Of a DNA stretch of 64,000 nt, positions 51,301 to 62,223 are shown piece by piece. Both the position numbers and the translations under genes were made by a program. Source of the DNA: Nymphaea colorata. Lineage: Eukaryota > Streptophyta > Magnoliopsida > Nymphaeales > Nymphaeaceae. Below the pieces are notes generated by a model. That model was not told the DNA's origin, did not search any database, and saw nothing but the letters and a program-made list of their open reading frames with translations. Positions within the stretch are counted from its first letter, which is position 1. Each line of letters starts with the position of its first letter. The stretch lies in NCBI RefSeq assembly GCF_008831285.2, contig NC_045149.1:18801035-18865034 (forward strand), read 5' to 3'.

Positions 51301-51579
51301 GTAAAATGCAGACTCATTTGAAATTGTTAAAAAATATATGTAGAGAAAGTTCTTTTCGACAAAGAGTTAATGCTCCTACCCTACCCCTTGTTTTCCTAAG
51401 ATACAAGCATACTTTCGGTGCTTCGAGGTATCGTCCCTACATACTTCAATTGTACATTAGGTTATATTTTTTTATTGACATGACATAAAGATAAAACAAT
51501 CAAAACCCATATTTTGTGTGATCTACTATTTAAATAAAAAATACACATTAAGTAGCAAAGGCCTCAAAATTGAGGTATG

Positions 51580-51780
51580 ATGCCGCCGGTAGTGGCGGAG
51601 CCATAAAATTTTATTACCTTAGTGGGTTTGGTGCCTATAGAGCAATGACGCAGTGAGCATCACATTTGACTGGACCCAGATCTAACCCCTTCCTAAATAA
51701 AAATGTTTCAAGAACTGGTGTTGGTTGGCGGGGGCAATGGCCCATACTAGCCCATACATAGCTCCGCTACTGCCCGCGGG
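51580..51780. mobile_element. Short TIR element, GTGGCGGAGCCA type
   Basis: The left end reads GCCGCCGGTAGTGGCGGAGC and the reverse complement of the right end reads CCCGCGGGCAGTAGCGGAGC, an imperfect inverted repeat. Such GGCGGAGCCA ends are widespread in decayed plant transposon copies. The related text at about 51895-52130 may be a second fragment. Confidence 0.5.
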
Positions 51781-53429
51781 TGGGTGGGATTCAAAATTTA
51801 GATCTTGGGATTTGAGATACTCATCGATTTGATCAGTTTTTTTGTTACATTGTGTCAAGAACTTATGATACCTTTGTTTTTCAGTTTTACTTCTATTTAA
51901 ACTTCGCAAAGTTTTTTTCGGGGAGAAGCAGAGGCAAGGGGTGGTTGGCGCCATGACAACCCCAACCTTCCACAAAAAGGAAAAAGTATACAAGTAATTT
52001 TAAAAAAAAATCATTTAGTCTAATATAAATTTTTTGAAAATTTATATTTTTTACCTTTATCAAAATTTTGAAATTATAATTCGGTCTCCGTAATGAAAAA
52101 CTGCCCCTACATCCTGATGCCAAATGTGACACCTAAGAACTTACCTTTTACTCAACTTCATGATAGCTTCAAGCTCACAAAAAATTTCTTCTTTGGTTAG
52201 CTGCCTTGAAATATTTGATGATACTCTTTAAGTGCCTGGTCAGAGGAGGTAGCATAAACTATTTATTATATTTAATTTGGTTTTCTAAAGATTAAGGCCT
52301 TTAACTGTTCTCATTCAAACTCATTTTCAATTAGATTTTTTTTTTTAAGAAAATGATCCAATTTTAAGCTGATGCCTACCATCCAGTTAAAAATGAAAAT
52401 TGCATAATTTTCTTGGGTAACTTGGATGCTTTAACTTCAACAAGGGCTAGGAAAAGATTAATTTTGCATTGTTACTTCATAGTTGGTCCCGTCATGGAAT
52501 AACAGATAACACATGTGCCTATACTGTAAATCATTTGTTATTTCATAATAGTTTTCTTAATATGTTGTTGATATCTAAACAACTACATGGTAGGTATCAG
52601 AATGACTAAAATGATATTTCTTATTAAAATTATAAACTTGTGATCTTATTTCTGAATATCCATTGAGAGTGTTCATCATGACCAAAATTTCTTGAAATGA
52701 AGTTCCAAACTGAAAATAGTCCAAAAACCATAGAAGACATTTGTGTTCATGATTTAAACATACATAAAAAGTAGAAGCAAGTACCTAAAATTTTCAAACG
52801 AGACAATATAGGTTGTTTACAAGATATTAAAAATATTTTTACATTTGATAGCAACCTATACTTATGGAAAATTTTTACCACAAAAACACTTAAAAATATT
52901 TTTACTGCGGTTTGGTATCGAATCCAACTCCGGAGGTGGTTCTCTTAAATCCAGATCCAAAAGATCCGAAGCGTTTAAATCCAAAACCAGTTTTAGTTTC
53001 GACTTTTACCGCCGTCCCCCGCCAATGCCCTCAATATATACCGCGCGATTTGGACCGTTAGATGTCAAAAACGTAGACGTCCGATATTTCTTGCGCTAAA
53101 TTTTGCCGCCAAAAGTCTGAGCCGTCAGATCTTCGAACTTGGACGGACGAGATTGATGTCCATTTCACCATTTCAAATTTCCTCTTCCTTTTAGTTAACT
53201 CTGTGCTTAGGGTTTTGAGTAAAACCGGTGAAAGGAAATGGTTCTCAGAGTTTTACTTCTTAATCCTATTTCCTCCGAGGGAAGCGTGTCTGGGATCTTT
53301 GTTGGATGATATTTTTATTTCAGAAGTGGATGAACCCGATTGATCGTCGGAAATGTTAACGTCCAATTTCCCCCTTTTCCGTTCGTGGTTTTTCTCTTCC
53401 TCCAGTGAACCGCTGTTCTGCTCCCAAAT
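51781..53429. other. Intergenic DNA and upstream region of the RIN13-like gene
   Basis: No gene. From about 52900 the sequence becomes GC-richer. TTTTGCCGCCAAAA at 53102-53115 is a palindrome-like, E2F-type word, and CTTAGGGTTTTGAG at about 53207 is a telo-box-like motif in sense orientation. Transcription probably starts between about 53150 and 53400. Confidence 0.4.
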
Positions 53430-53639
53430 ATGCGATGTTCTTCTTCGAGTTCGCGTCCTCCGCCAGATTATTGGGTGCCCATTTCGATTTTTGCATTGCC
53501 AACTCGATTACTAGGGATTTCATGTAGAAATTTTGCGTGTCCAGCCAGATTTCTGGGGGATCGTCTGAGAACGTTTGAATCCCAGCCGCTAGGTTTCTAC
53601 ATTGAGCGCGCTGAAGTGGAATGGATTCGTCGCCTGTGA
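53430..53639 (+). promoter_or_regulatory. Overlapping upstream open reading frame of the RIN13-like gene
   Basis: An ATG at 53430 opens a 69-codon frame (MRCSSSSSRPPP...) ending at 53639. It overlaps the main start at 53621 by 19 bases in another frame (ATGGATTCGTCGCCTGTGA contains both the main ATG and the uORF TGA). If transcribed, ribosomes using it would bypass the main start. The peptide resembles no known protein. Confidence 0.35.
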
Positions 53640-56600
53640 TTGTCGATATTAGTTCCGACGACGGTAATGACGACGAGGATTCGCCGTTCAACTTGCTGCC
53701 AGATCTCTTTGACAACGCGGGTGAACTGAACGATGTCTTGATTGTCGATGAGTTGCCCCCTTGCTTGCCAAACAAGCGGAACCGGGACTGCTCGGCTGAC
53801 GAGTTAATCTGTTATGCCGTCAATCCAAAGCGAAGCTGTCCTCCTCCGACGGAGAATGATCCCGACGACGATTGCCTGATACTTGACGGTGACCCTGACA
53901 AGCCGAACATGATTCCGGACAAGAATTGCGATAGCTCTAATGATTTGGTTGTTATCGGCGAGAAAGGACCGGTGAGTCTTTTTGGTAGTTCTTATTTCTT
54001 GATTGATTCTGGAGAGTTCGTTCTATGAGAAGTGAAGGATCAACACTCTTTTGAAAAAATGGAACGCCTACAGTTCGCTGCTTGCTTCCTTCTTTCTGTT
54101 TACGGTATAATTGGTATTGCTCCATGAGCTGCGGACTGTATTATTTTTTTTAGGAGCATTTGAATTTGTTGTGGCATGTTTAGGCGTCTACGTCTACATA
54201 CGACGGATAGCAGGATAGTGGGCAGGGCTAAGCTTTCACTGTTGTCTGGAGATTGCAGGTGGTCCAGCATTAATTCCCGTCTTCAATTGCTGTCGAACTG
54301 AATCTGAACTTGATATGAACTGTGGACATGGAGATTATCTTAGACTTGTATCTGTTTTTGCTTTTCTGTCTTTTCTGTCTGGTACTTGTGTAGAAGAGTG
54401 GCCTGTTATGACGTGATTGACTCAGTTCCATTCTCTACATTTGGTTGATAATTTTTGCTGAAGAATGTTGGCGAGATGCTCATGCTTTCGTGAGTAGTGT
54501 GGTCATCTATTGAGACATCATATAGGAAGTCGAATAAAAAAGCCTTAACCTGCTTTTGGTGTAAATGCTCCTGACAATTTTGTTGAAGGTGGTCGTTTTG
54601 AAAATGTTTTATTCCATTTCCTTGTACATTGAAGGTGCTGAGCATTTTCTCCCTTTCCTTCTTCTTGTTTTCTGACGTGTGTCCTGTTGTGATGGGAGTC
54701 TTTTCTGGATATTTTGTAAAATGTAATCAACTATATGTCTTAAACTTCTTAAATAGCCTTGGAAGTCTACATACAGGAGCTTCTTGCTGGTGCCTGGGTG
54801 CTCGGTTACATAGTTGGAAAGTCATGACCGTCTGTAGTCGCTTGGATGAACCTTTTTTGACTTCAGGAAAAACTTATTAGCCTATGTCTGCGGTACAGTG
54901 AGCAATGACCGGTTGGCATGCTAACCAATCAACGGAAAAGCCAGACAACTTGGAAATTGAAGCACATAAACATATTTTTTCCTGACTGACAACATGAACA
55001 TCCAATTTCTGATCTAAGATAAGTGTGCTAGGCATATGTATGGCACATAAAACAAGAACGAGCATGATGTATTCATGCTTCAAAATTGGAAGTTCTTTTT
55101 TACTATAGAATGTATGTAAAGTTCTCATAGATTATTAGTGTGCAATTCTGCAGATAGTTGTTGACATCATATAATTGGGCTACATTGAGCGTCCACAGTT
55201 ATAGATTCCATGTTGGATTCCTGGGCAACAGTTTTGTGTAATCTGTATTGTCAATGATTGGTAATAATTGGAGGTGAACCATTATAGCAGAAATCAAATC
55301 TGTATTGTGTACAATTGGTAATAATAGGAGGTAAACCATTATGGCAGAAAAAGTTTGTACAGGGAGAGGAAGAAGCGGAAAAAATTAGAAGGGAAAGATT
55401 ATTTGATTTGTTGATAAGCAAAAGGAAATAACCAAAGTTTCATCATTGGATGGGAGATGGAAATTCATGTAAAATTGCAATCCCCACCACTTAACATGGC
55501 ACCTATGTGCACTCATTGACTTTTTTTTTTTTTACTGAAAGAACTAGAGATAACGATCAAGAGTTTGGGCTAGGTGGACACATGCTCCATGAAATGGTTC
55601 ATGCATTTTTTTGGTTTGTGCAACAAGATCAAGTTGGTTGGGACTCTTCTTATTCTATTTCTATTAGAGGAGCCCCCTTTGCTGTTCAGTTTGAATAAGC
55701 TACACTCGTCTTATGAACCTGACGTAGGGGCACCTCAGTTCCCTATTCAACTCATACATTACTCATTGGTTTTGAGTTCATGAGCACGGTCTAGAGAAAT
55801 CAACAACGTGCTTGAATGGTCATGAAATACATTGTGGTGACTCAACATTCTCTGTTCTTATTGTTTATGAACCTATATGATGTTTGATCTGCTTGTGCCT
55901 ATTGACAAGTAATTAAAAGCAAGCGGTCAGAAAAATGATGAGGATGTCCATTATTAATTGTGATAAGAGGACTTATACAATGTCGCACCACAGGGAACAT
56001 ATCATTTTGTAGCTCCCATTAAGGGATAACACATGATCTATGTCGAGAAAACATTTCCTGTTTTCTCTTATTATTCTTTATCCCTTTACCAACATACCAG
56101 AACCTATTTCAGTTTCGGTGTATGAACCAAAAGGATTTTGATGTGCTGCGGCAATGTGAACATGTATATTATAATTTATAACATATTTTTATTATTTTAA
56201 TCATTTTGATAACAATCCAGTAGGAATATGTTTTATGTATTTAGTTAGAAAAGATGGTTATATTGATTAAATTGTCTTTTTATTTGAGTTATAAGAATAT
56301 GCAGAGTTTGCATGAAAGATTATACTATAGCCATGTTCTTGTGATGAAAATGAAATTTTGGTTATTGGACAGTTTTTTAGTACCTCTGAAACAAAACAAA
56401 TTTTTGAAATATCTCAAAAATTCTGATGCAATTGTCTTACTATCAGATGAAGCACTAATTTCTATTTCATGTGCATGCATAAATTGTTAGTTATGCAGTT
56501 GTTTTTTTTTTCTTAAAAATGATTATTCTCTAGATTCTGCCTCATATTTCAATGGTAAATTTTTTGTGTTCATATAGGTAGCCTGCAGAGACTTTCCCCA

Positions 56601-57896
56601 TTCACGTCATTTATGTGTCAAGTTTCCTTTCAAAGCAACTCCACATCAGAAATTCTGTGACTTGGTATGATCTTTTGCAGCAACCTGCTTCTTATCACAT
56701 AATTTATCTGCACTGTATCTGGTAAGATTGTGGTTTTCTAATTTGCACCTTTTCAACAGTGCCACTGTTATGTCTGTGACTTACCAGCTCCATGTGCTTT
56801 CTGGGGGAGTGGTGGCTCTCCTACTGATCATTGCCACTCTTCTGATCGTGAAGAGAAATGGAAGGCTCAAAGGAAAAACTTCAAATTAGGATTCTCACCT
56901 GCAGCGTCACTTCTGCCTACAAAAGCAACCTTTTCCATGACTTCAACTGCATGTGATCCTGGAACCCCATTGTCTCTATCTCATGGCATGACCTTGAATT
57001 CAATTCCATTGCAATCCTCTGTCTCCAGATCAAGCCGACACATCTCTCGCGACTGTAGCAATGCGGTAGGTTCCCTACCGGGCATCATAAGGCACAGACG
57101 CAATATGCAGTCAACTTTCAGCCATAACATGGATGGCTTTCCCAGGTTAGGCCAGCAAAGAAATCGTCCTTCCCAGAATGTTCCACGCATTTCACGCTGC
57201 AAGATTGTAGATTACTTTCCTTGCCAATGTGCACCTGTTGTTACTCAAGCTTCTACAACAAGCAGTCAGGTTATGAATTGTTCACATAGTCATCAACGGG
57301 CTCTGACAGCCACATCCATGTCACACATACAACGCTGCCCAAAACTGGGGCCAACGGATAATTTCCATCTTGCTAGGGTGGAGGAATTTCTTTTAGGTGA
57401 CGACTCAGAGTTGATTACCTCACAGAATCTCTATTCAGACGGCAGCAGTGAACATCCATGTACTTCATCCATCACATCTAATCCAACATATACATGCCCA
57501 TTGCCAGCGTCCACAGCGTCAAATTTCAATTATGTTGCTTCTACTGAATCTCAATCCGATGTATATGTCTCCAACACAGAGGTTACTGTTGCTGATGTTG
57601 CAGAATTACCAGCTTTGAGCTTTGATTGGGTAGATGGTACGTTATCAGCACCTTTGTCTGTGGATCCTGAGCTTCCATTGGCAGATCCTGTCGATCCAGA
57701 GATTGTTGTGTCCGAAGCTTTGTGCCTCACTGTCACATCAGGTGACTGTAACTTGAAGTCTCCAGGAGAACCTTGGCTATTTCAATTGCAGCTAGCTGAC
57801 AGGGATCCATTGATCCCAGAACTGAGTACTGTCCTGCCTCCATCACCATTTGGCCAATCTGTTATTGGGATAGATGGAGAGAGAAATGGTGATTGA
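53621..57896 (+). CDS. RPM1-interacting protein 13 (RIN13)-like
   Basis: Three exons, 53621-53971, 56578-56664 and 56760-57896, join in phase 0 to give 524 residues. The conserved core, around residues 109-172, reads DLVVIGEKGPVACRDFPHSR, then HLCVKFPF, then CHCYVCDLPAPCAFW and DHCH. The Cys and His spacing (C120, H125, H128, C130, H140, C144, C147, C149, C152, C158, H170, C171, H172) suggests a zinc-binding or compact Cys/His module. This core marks the plant RIN13 family; the Arabidopsis member binds the NB-ARC part of the resistance protein RPM1 and promotes the hypersensitive response. The N-terminus is acidic with serial short hydrophobic motifs. The last exon is Ser/Thr-rich and probably disordered. 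Intron 1 is 2.6 kb. Family assignment rests on the core motif only. Confidence 0.75.
55245..55352. repeat. Tandem duplication, unit about 56 bases, in RIN13-like intron 1
   Basis: Two adjacent copies of a unit containing TTGGTAATAATTGGAGG and CCATTAT(A/G)GCAGAAA. The second copy has small changes. Confidence 0.6.
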
Positions 57897-58130
57897 TCTA
57901 CTTATTTTTGATTCCTGGAAACTCATGGTTCTTCAGAGCTGTTGTAATCAGGTAATGTTCTCTCTTAGTCCTTTTGCTTCTTCAGCTTCTGAATCTCTGT
58001 TGGTCTTGCTACGATACTCGCTGTTTCCAGCTTCTGTACATATCTTGGCTGGTGGGAGTCCTCTCACTAAGATCTCTCTAGGAGCACGTCACGGAATTTT
58101 CTATGTATATAGTGAGCAGTCACAAAATCT

Positions 58131-58342
58131 GGTGTGGCGCCAAAGGCTGATTGTTCATCCTTACGTGAGACTAGGGTTTTAGCAGCTACCATCATAAATT
58201 GTACAGACTTTGCAAATGACATCTGAGACTTGGTCTGGTGTGGTGCCAAAGACTGATTGTTCATCCTTACGTGAGACTAGGATTTTGTTAGTTGCCATCA
58301 TAAATTGTACAGACTTTGCAAGTGGCATCTAAGATTTGAACT
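58131..58342. repeat. 106-base tandem duplication downstream of the RIN13-like gene
   Basis: The unit begins GGTGTGG(C/T)GCCAAAG, continues TGATTGTTCATCCTTACG and ends near TTTGCAA(A/G)TG(A/G)CATCT. Copies start at 58131 and 58237 and are about 90% alike, so the event is fairly recent. It probably lies in the 3'UTR or just beyond. Confidence 0.85.
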
Positions 58343-59598
58343 GCAATTGCTAAAAATTTGTAAGATTTCTTCGCTATAAACATGGCCAACTTTGAGAAAT
58401 AATTTGATCGTGCTGCATTACCGCAATTTATGTATATACTCTGGATTTGTTCGGCCGGCGTTTAATACACCTTATCTCTATGGTAGACATTGTGATTTTA
58501 CAGATTCCAGTTCCCGTTGTGTCCATCACCGGTGAATTCCCTAATCCAATGCTCTAGAAGAAGCAATAGGAAAAAACCATTTGGAAATGAAGAATGTTTA
58601 TTCTCCTTAATGTTGTAAATAACGATTGATGACTTTTGCGTCAACATCATTGTCCTTTGTGTTTTTCAATCTATTATGAAAACGAAGAACAGTTCCTTCC
58701 TGTATTTGCTCTTGAAGTAATGACCTAATTTTGTAGCTCGTTTCCTGCGTTTATTTCCGTGTGGCTTAGTATGAAAAATTGTGAAAATGCATTCGAAACT
58801 TTATCCAGTGGTATGGCAGAATCTGGGTATCTGGTTGCACTTGCAATATGTAACCCTGTTTGGATGACGCTTAATGTTGACGCCAAAACCAAGCTTCTGA
58901 TCACGGTGTTCCAGTTTTCTGCAAGCAAAGCATGAAAAGTTTTCTGCAAGGGAGGCCCATACGTTTTTTATTTTGCCAATAAACAGAAATTATTAACATT
59001 TTACTACTAAATAAATGTAATCCTTTTCCATAAAATGCAAGTAAAACTACAAAATATTCACATACAAAAATGTGATTGCTCACATGTAGAGCACATCCAG
59101 TAGTATTTGCCGTGGGAAGCTGGGAGCAAGCTTGCCAGTGGAGAGTTGCAATGTTTCTCAGGGTATAAGAAATTAAAAGGTCATATGCAAAATTGTTTTA
59201 TCAATGAAAATGATACAAGCTCAATTTTGTTAAAAGTACAGACTATGTAAGCTGCGAAATATGGTTAGAAATCAAAATAGTAAACATGCATTTGTTTCGC
59301 AAGAACAAATGTTTTTAGATTGTTTTGCCAATCAAAACAACAGAAAGGACATTTGGAATGCTTCCAAGTAAGGAATGAAACCGAAAAACTTTATAGATAA
59401 CATCAAACCACAAGAAAGTTAGGGAAATACATATTTGCAAGCAATGAAAATGAACAACATAATTTCCGTAGCAAATAATTCTTTTCCACATGTGAAGGGA
59501 ATAATTAAGGTTGTAAAAAAGATGAAACGTGCTTCGGCTATTATTGGCTGGCAACAGTCAACCGGCCAGTTAAGCTCTTGATAAATAAAGAAACTCAC
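58343..59598. other. Intergenic DNA, no gene recognised
   Basis: An open frame on the minus strand (58725-58949) runs past CCCTGTTTGGATGACGC, a phrase seen in the hAT-like debris elsewhere, so I treat it as transposon text and not as a gene. Confidence 0.4.
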
Positions 59599-59659
59599 CT
59601 CTGTCAAGCACAACCCCTCCTCCTGTTATCAACGAAACACAGTTGCAACAGACCAATAT
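59599..59659 (-). pseudogene. Orphan exon-like segment with strong splice sites
   Basis: On the minus strand AAATTGCAG precedes a 61-base open segment encoding ILVCCNCVSLITGGGVVLDR plus one base, followed by GAG/GTGAGTTT. It is open in only this frame and reads like a membrane-associated peptide. I do not recognise the family and could not assemble neighbouring exons with confidence, although a frame at 58.7-58.9 kb and one at 59.8-60.0 kb lie on the same strand. It may be a remnant of a lost gene or part of a poorly resolved one. Confidence 0.25.
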
Positions 59660-60025
59660 CTGCAATTTAAATTCCAAGCACAGCAAAGTTTCAGCTCATT
59701 GGCCTCAAAAGGCATACAGAGAAATTCTCTAAAGTCGGAAGGTGGTGTCGACAAATTGTTACACCGTTGGAAAGGGAAGTCCGATTATAAGTTGGAACAG
59801 CTCAAGAGAAGCTCTCATTAGATCTCACCACAGAAGCTTCCTCCACTTGATTTACGGAACTCTGCAAACTTTTTGAAATGGAGAAGATTAATGCTTCTGC
59901 TGGTGCATGTGATGCGCCACTTGGCATAATTTGATAAGAGTGCCTTAGCTTCAGCTTGCCCAGCATAGAAAGAAGGCGGAAAATCATCCAGAGAGTAGTT
60001 TTTCCGGTTGCTTTCACCGGAGAAG

Positions 60026-61012
60026 ATGAAAGCGTCTCCGGCCATCCAAATGGTACCCGAGCCGTTTCACCTCCTCGAGATCACCATCATCTCCGCGCAG
60101 GACCTGTACCCAGCGAACCGATCGATGTCCACCTACGCGGTGGCGTGGGTCCAGCCGGACCGGAAACTCTGCACCCGGGTCGACTCGGGAAGCCACACCA
60201 ACCCGCAGTGGAACGACAAGTTCATATTCCGAGTCGAAGAGTGGTTTCTCCGGAACGAGACGTCCGCGGTCATGGTGGAGATCTACTGCGCCGGGTGGCT
60301 CAGGGACTCCCTTATCGGCTCCGTCCGAGTCCTCATCGGAAACCTCCTCCCGGCCAAGGGCGGCGGCCTCTTCGCGGGTATGCGTTTCACCGCCCTCCAG
60401 GTCCGGCGGCCGTCCGGCCGGCCCCAGGGGATCCTCAACCTCGGGATCGCTGTCCTCGACGTGTCGCTTCGGAGCGTACCGCTCCAGCTGAACCCTGCGA
60501 TAGGGTATCGGGATCTCACGGGGGAGAATATCCTGCATCTGCGGAGGACGAAGAGCGTGTCGGAGGTCGGGTCGGTGGTGAAAGGAAAGGCGGAGTTGGT
60601 AGTGGACACGGTGGAAGAATCGGAGATGATGGCGGCAGACAAGGCGTCGTCGGCTGATGGCGCATCGGTAGCAGGCGTCGCGGAGGAGTTCTTTCCGGCG
60701 GAGGTGGGCAGCTCGGTGTTGGAGGACTGGAGCGTGGCGAGCAGCGGGGGAAAGGAGGAGTTGAGGCTGAAGCTCGAGCGGTGGCGGAGCGAGTTCCCGA
60801 CTGAGTTCGATCGAGATGGTGGTGGTTTTGAGACGCCATTCGGGCGGCAGGCGTCGGGGAGAAGGACGGCGATCGCCACAGAAGAGGAGGGTGATGGTCC
60901 TGCATGCGTGTGTTCTGTCTCTTGTGGGTTGAATCCCAGGAAGAAGAAGAAGAAGAAGAACACCGGCGCCGGCGGAGTCCGCCTAAGCCCGTCGACTCCG
61001 TCGTTTGAATAG
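60026..61012 (+). CDS. Plant C2-domain protein, intronless
   Basis: A single 329-codon frame encodes 328 residues. The upstream in-frame TTG is not a usable start, so the ATG at 60026 was chosen; a second ATG (MVPEPFHLLE) follows eight codons later. Residues about 13-150 form a C2 domain: FHLLEITIISAQDLYP, YAVAWVQPDRK, NPQWNDKFIFRVEE, VEIYCAGWLRDSLIGSVRV and the plant-typical RRPSGRPQGILNLGIAVLDV. C2 domains bind membranes, often through calcium held by Asp residues of loops 1 and 3. Here loop 3 keeps only Asp of WLRDSLIG, so calcium binding may be weak or absent. The C-terminal half is low-complexity and acidic, then ends with RKKKKKKNT, encoded by an (AAG)n run. Small GC-rich, intronless C2 genes of this kind are common in plants; the role is unknown. 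Confidence 0.85.
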   Translation: MKASPAIQMVPEPFHLLEITIISAQDLYPANRSMSTYAVAWVQPDRKLCTRVDSGSHTNPQWNDKFIFRVEEWFLRNETSAVMVEIYCAGWLRDSLIGSVRVLIGNLLPAKGGGLFAGMRFTALQVRRPSGRPQGILNLGIAVLDVSLRSVPLQLNPAIGYRDLTGENILHLRRTKSVSEVGSVVKGKAELVVDTVEESEMMAADKASSADGASVAGVAEEFFPAEVGSSVLEDWSVASSGGKEELRLKLERWRSEFPTEFDRDGGGFETPFGRQASGRRTAIATEEEGDGPACVCSVSCGLNPRKKKKKKNTGAGGVRLSPSTPSFE

Positions 61013-62223
61013 TCGGACTCAGATGCGGAAGGGATAAATAACAGGAGAGGGACAAAGAGAGATCTGATTAACTGATATCAGAGCTATTCTCATAGGCATC
61101 GGATGGCCGGCCAGTGCGGATTCCGGCACGTTTTGCGAGAGAGAGAGAGAGAGAGTGGCGTGGTTGATCTTCAGTGATTCCTCACGCACCGATCACCACT
61201 ACGTGCGCTCTGTATTTTTCAATTACATTCTTCGCCGACACCCGTTTTAATTGCTTGTACTCTATATCGCATTCAATTTTATTCATTCAAAACAACTCCC
61301 TCTCTCTTTCTCTCTCTCTCTCCCTCTCTCTGTTACATGGACCTAGTTGGCGTATACATGTGAGTTGGCTTCAAGTTGAACCTGTCGTATGATTAAATGT
61401 TGAAACAGACTGAATCGATGGAAGTGGTTGTGCGCCGTTCCTTGGAACGTCCATGGTTGATAACTTGATCAGCATCATTTTAACTGGTTTCTTATCATGG
61501 AAGCATGCAGCTTCCCTAACATTAGAAGTGATTCTGCCAGAGCTTGGACGCGCCACCTTGATCTTGTGGGAGACTTATGAAACGACACTCCATCATCTTT
61601 CTTTTCCTCACAGTGATGCAGGACGAATAGCAAATGAATGTTTCAAATCTGACAGTGACGTAGTTTGATTTGGTTTCTCATTCAATTAGATTTTCTACCA
61701 TCTTCAATTGGAGGATTCACTGCAGCATTGGTATGACTTTATAATTGGTTTATTTGACATTTTAATTACCTTATTTCTGGCGTTTGGCTTTATTTATGCT
61801 GTCTATGACTGTTGGTTATTCTTGGTTTATGTTCTCCACATTCATGATTTATACGTGTCAGATGCCATTTTGATTTAAGTTTGTGGATATAAAATCTTCA
61901 GTCTGCAGTTTATAGCCTTCCTCTTTTCTGAGAACAATAGTTCTGCTTGTGTCCCCAATCTCTTTTGCGGGATAACTCTCTGCGCACTGCTGACAAGAAA
62001 GTGGAGGTGTACAAGAAGGCAGTTTCACTTGTAATGTGCTGTGTAGACATTTGGCTGCATTATTGTACATTCGGTGAAAGAAAGTAAGTCGTTTGGAGGG
62101 CGCAGCACTCTGCGAGAAAACACCGAATTCCACCGTGGGACGCCTGGCGGGTGTCCATTTGGGGACGCGGAAATTGCTATCAAACACGCTACGAATGTCA
62201 ACTGGCTAGCAGATGCTGATTCC
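61013..62223. other. Spacer between the C2 gene and the PPR gene
   Basis: It holds the C2 3'UTR, a GA run at 61138-61153, a CT-rich run at about 61299-61331, and the PPR promoter. Open frames of 60-109 codons on either strand resemble nothing I know. In the PPR frame a TAG at 62044-62046 closes the upstream sequence, and no ATG occurs before 62224. Confidence 0.5.

Noticed and set aside
58725-58949. Minus-strand frame that could continue the orphan exon at 59.6 kb in phase
   Set aside because: Phase agreement has a one in three chance, the frame crosses transposon-like GTTTGGATGAC text, and no family is recognised.
60014-60963. Long open frames antisense and out of frame within the C2 gene
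   Set aside because: GC-rich coding sequence commonly leaves long shadow frames; only the plus frame from 60026 carries a C2 domain.
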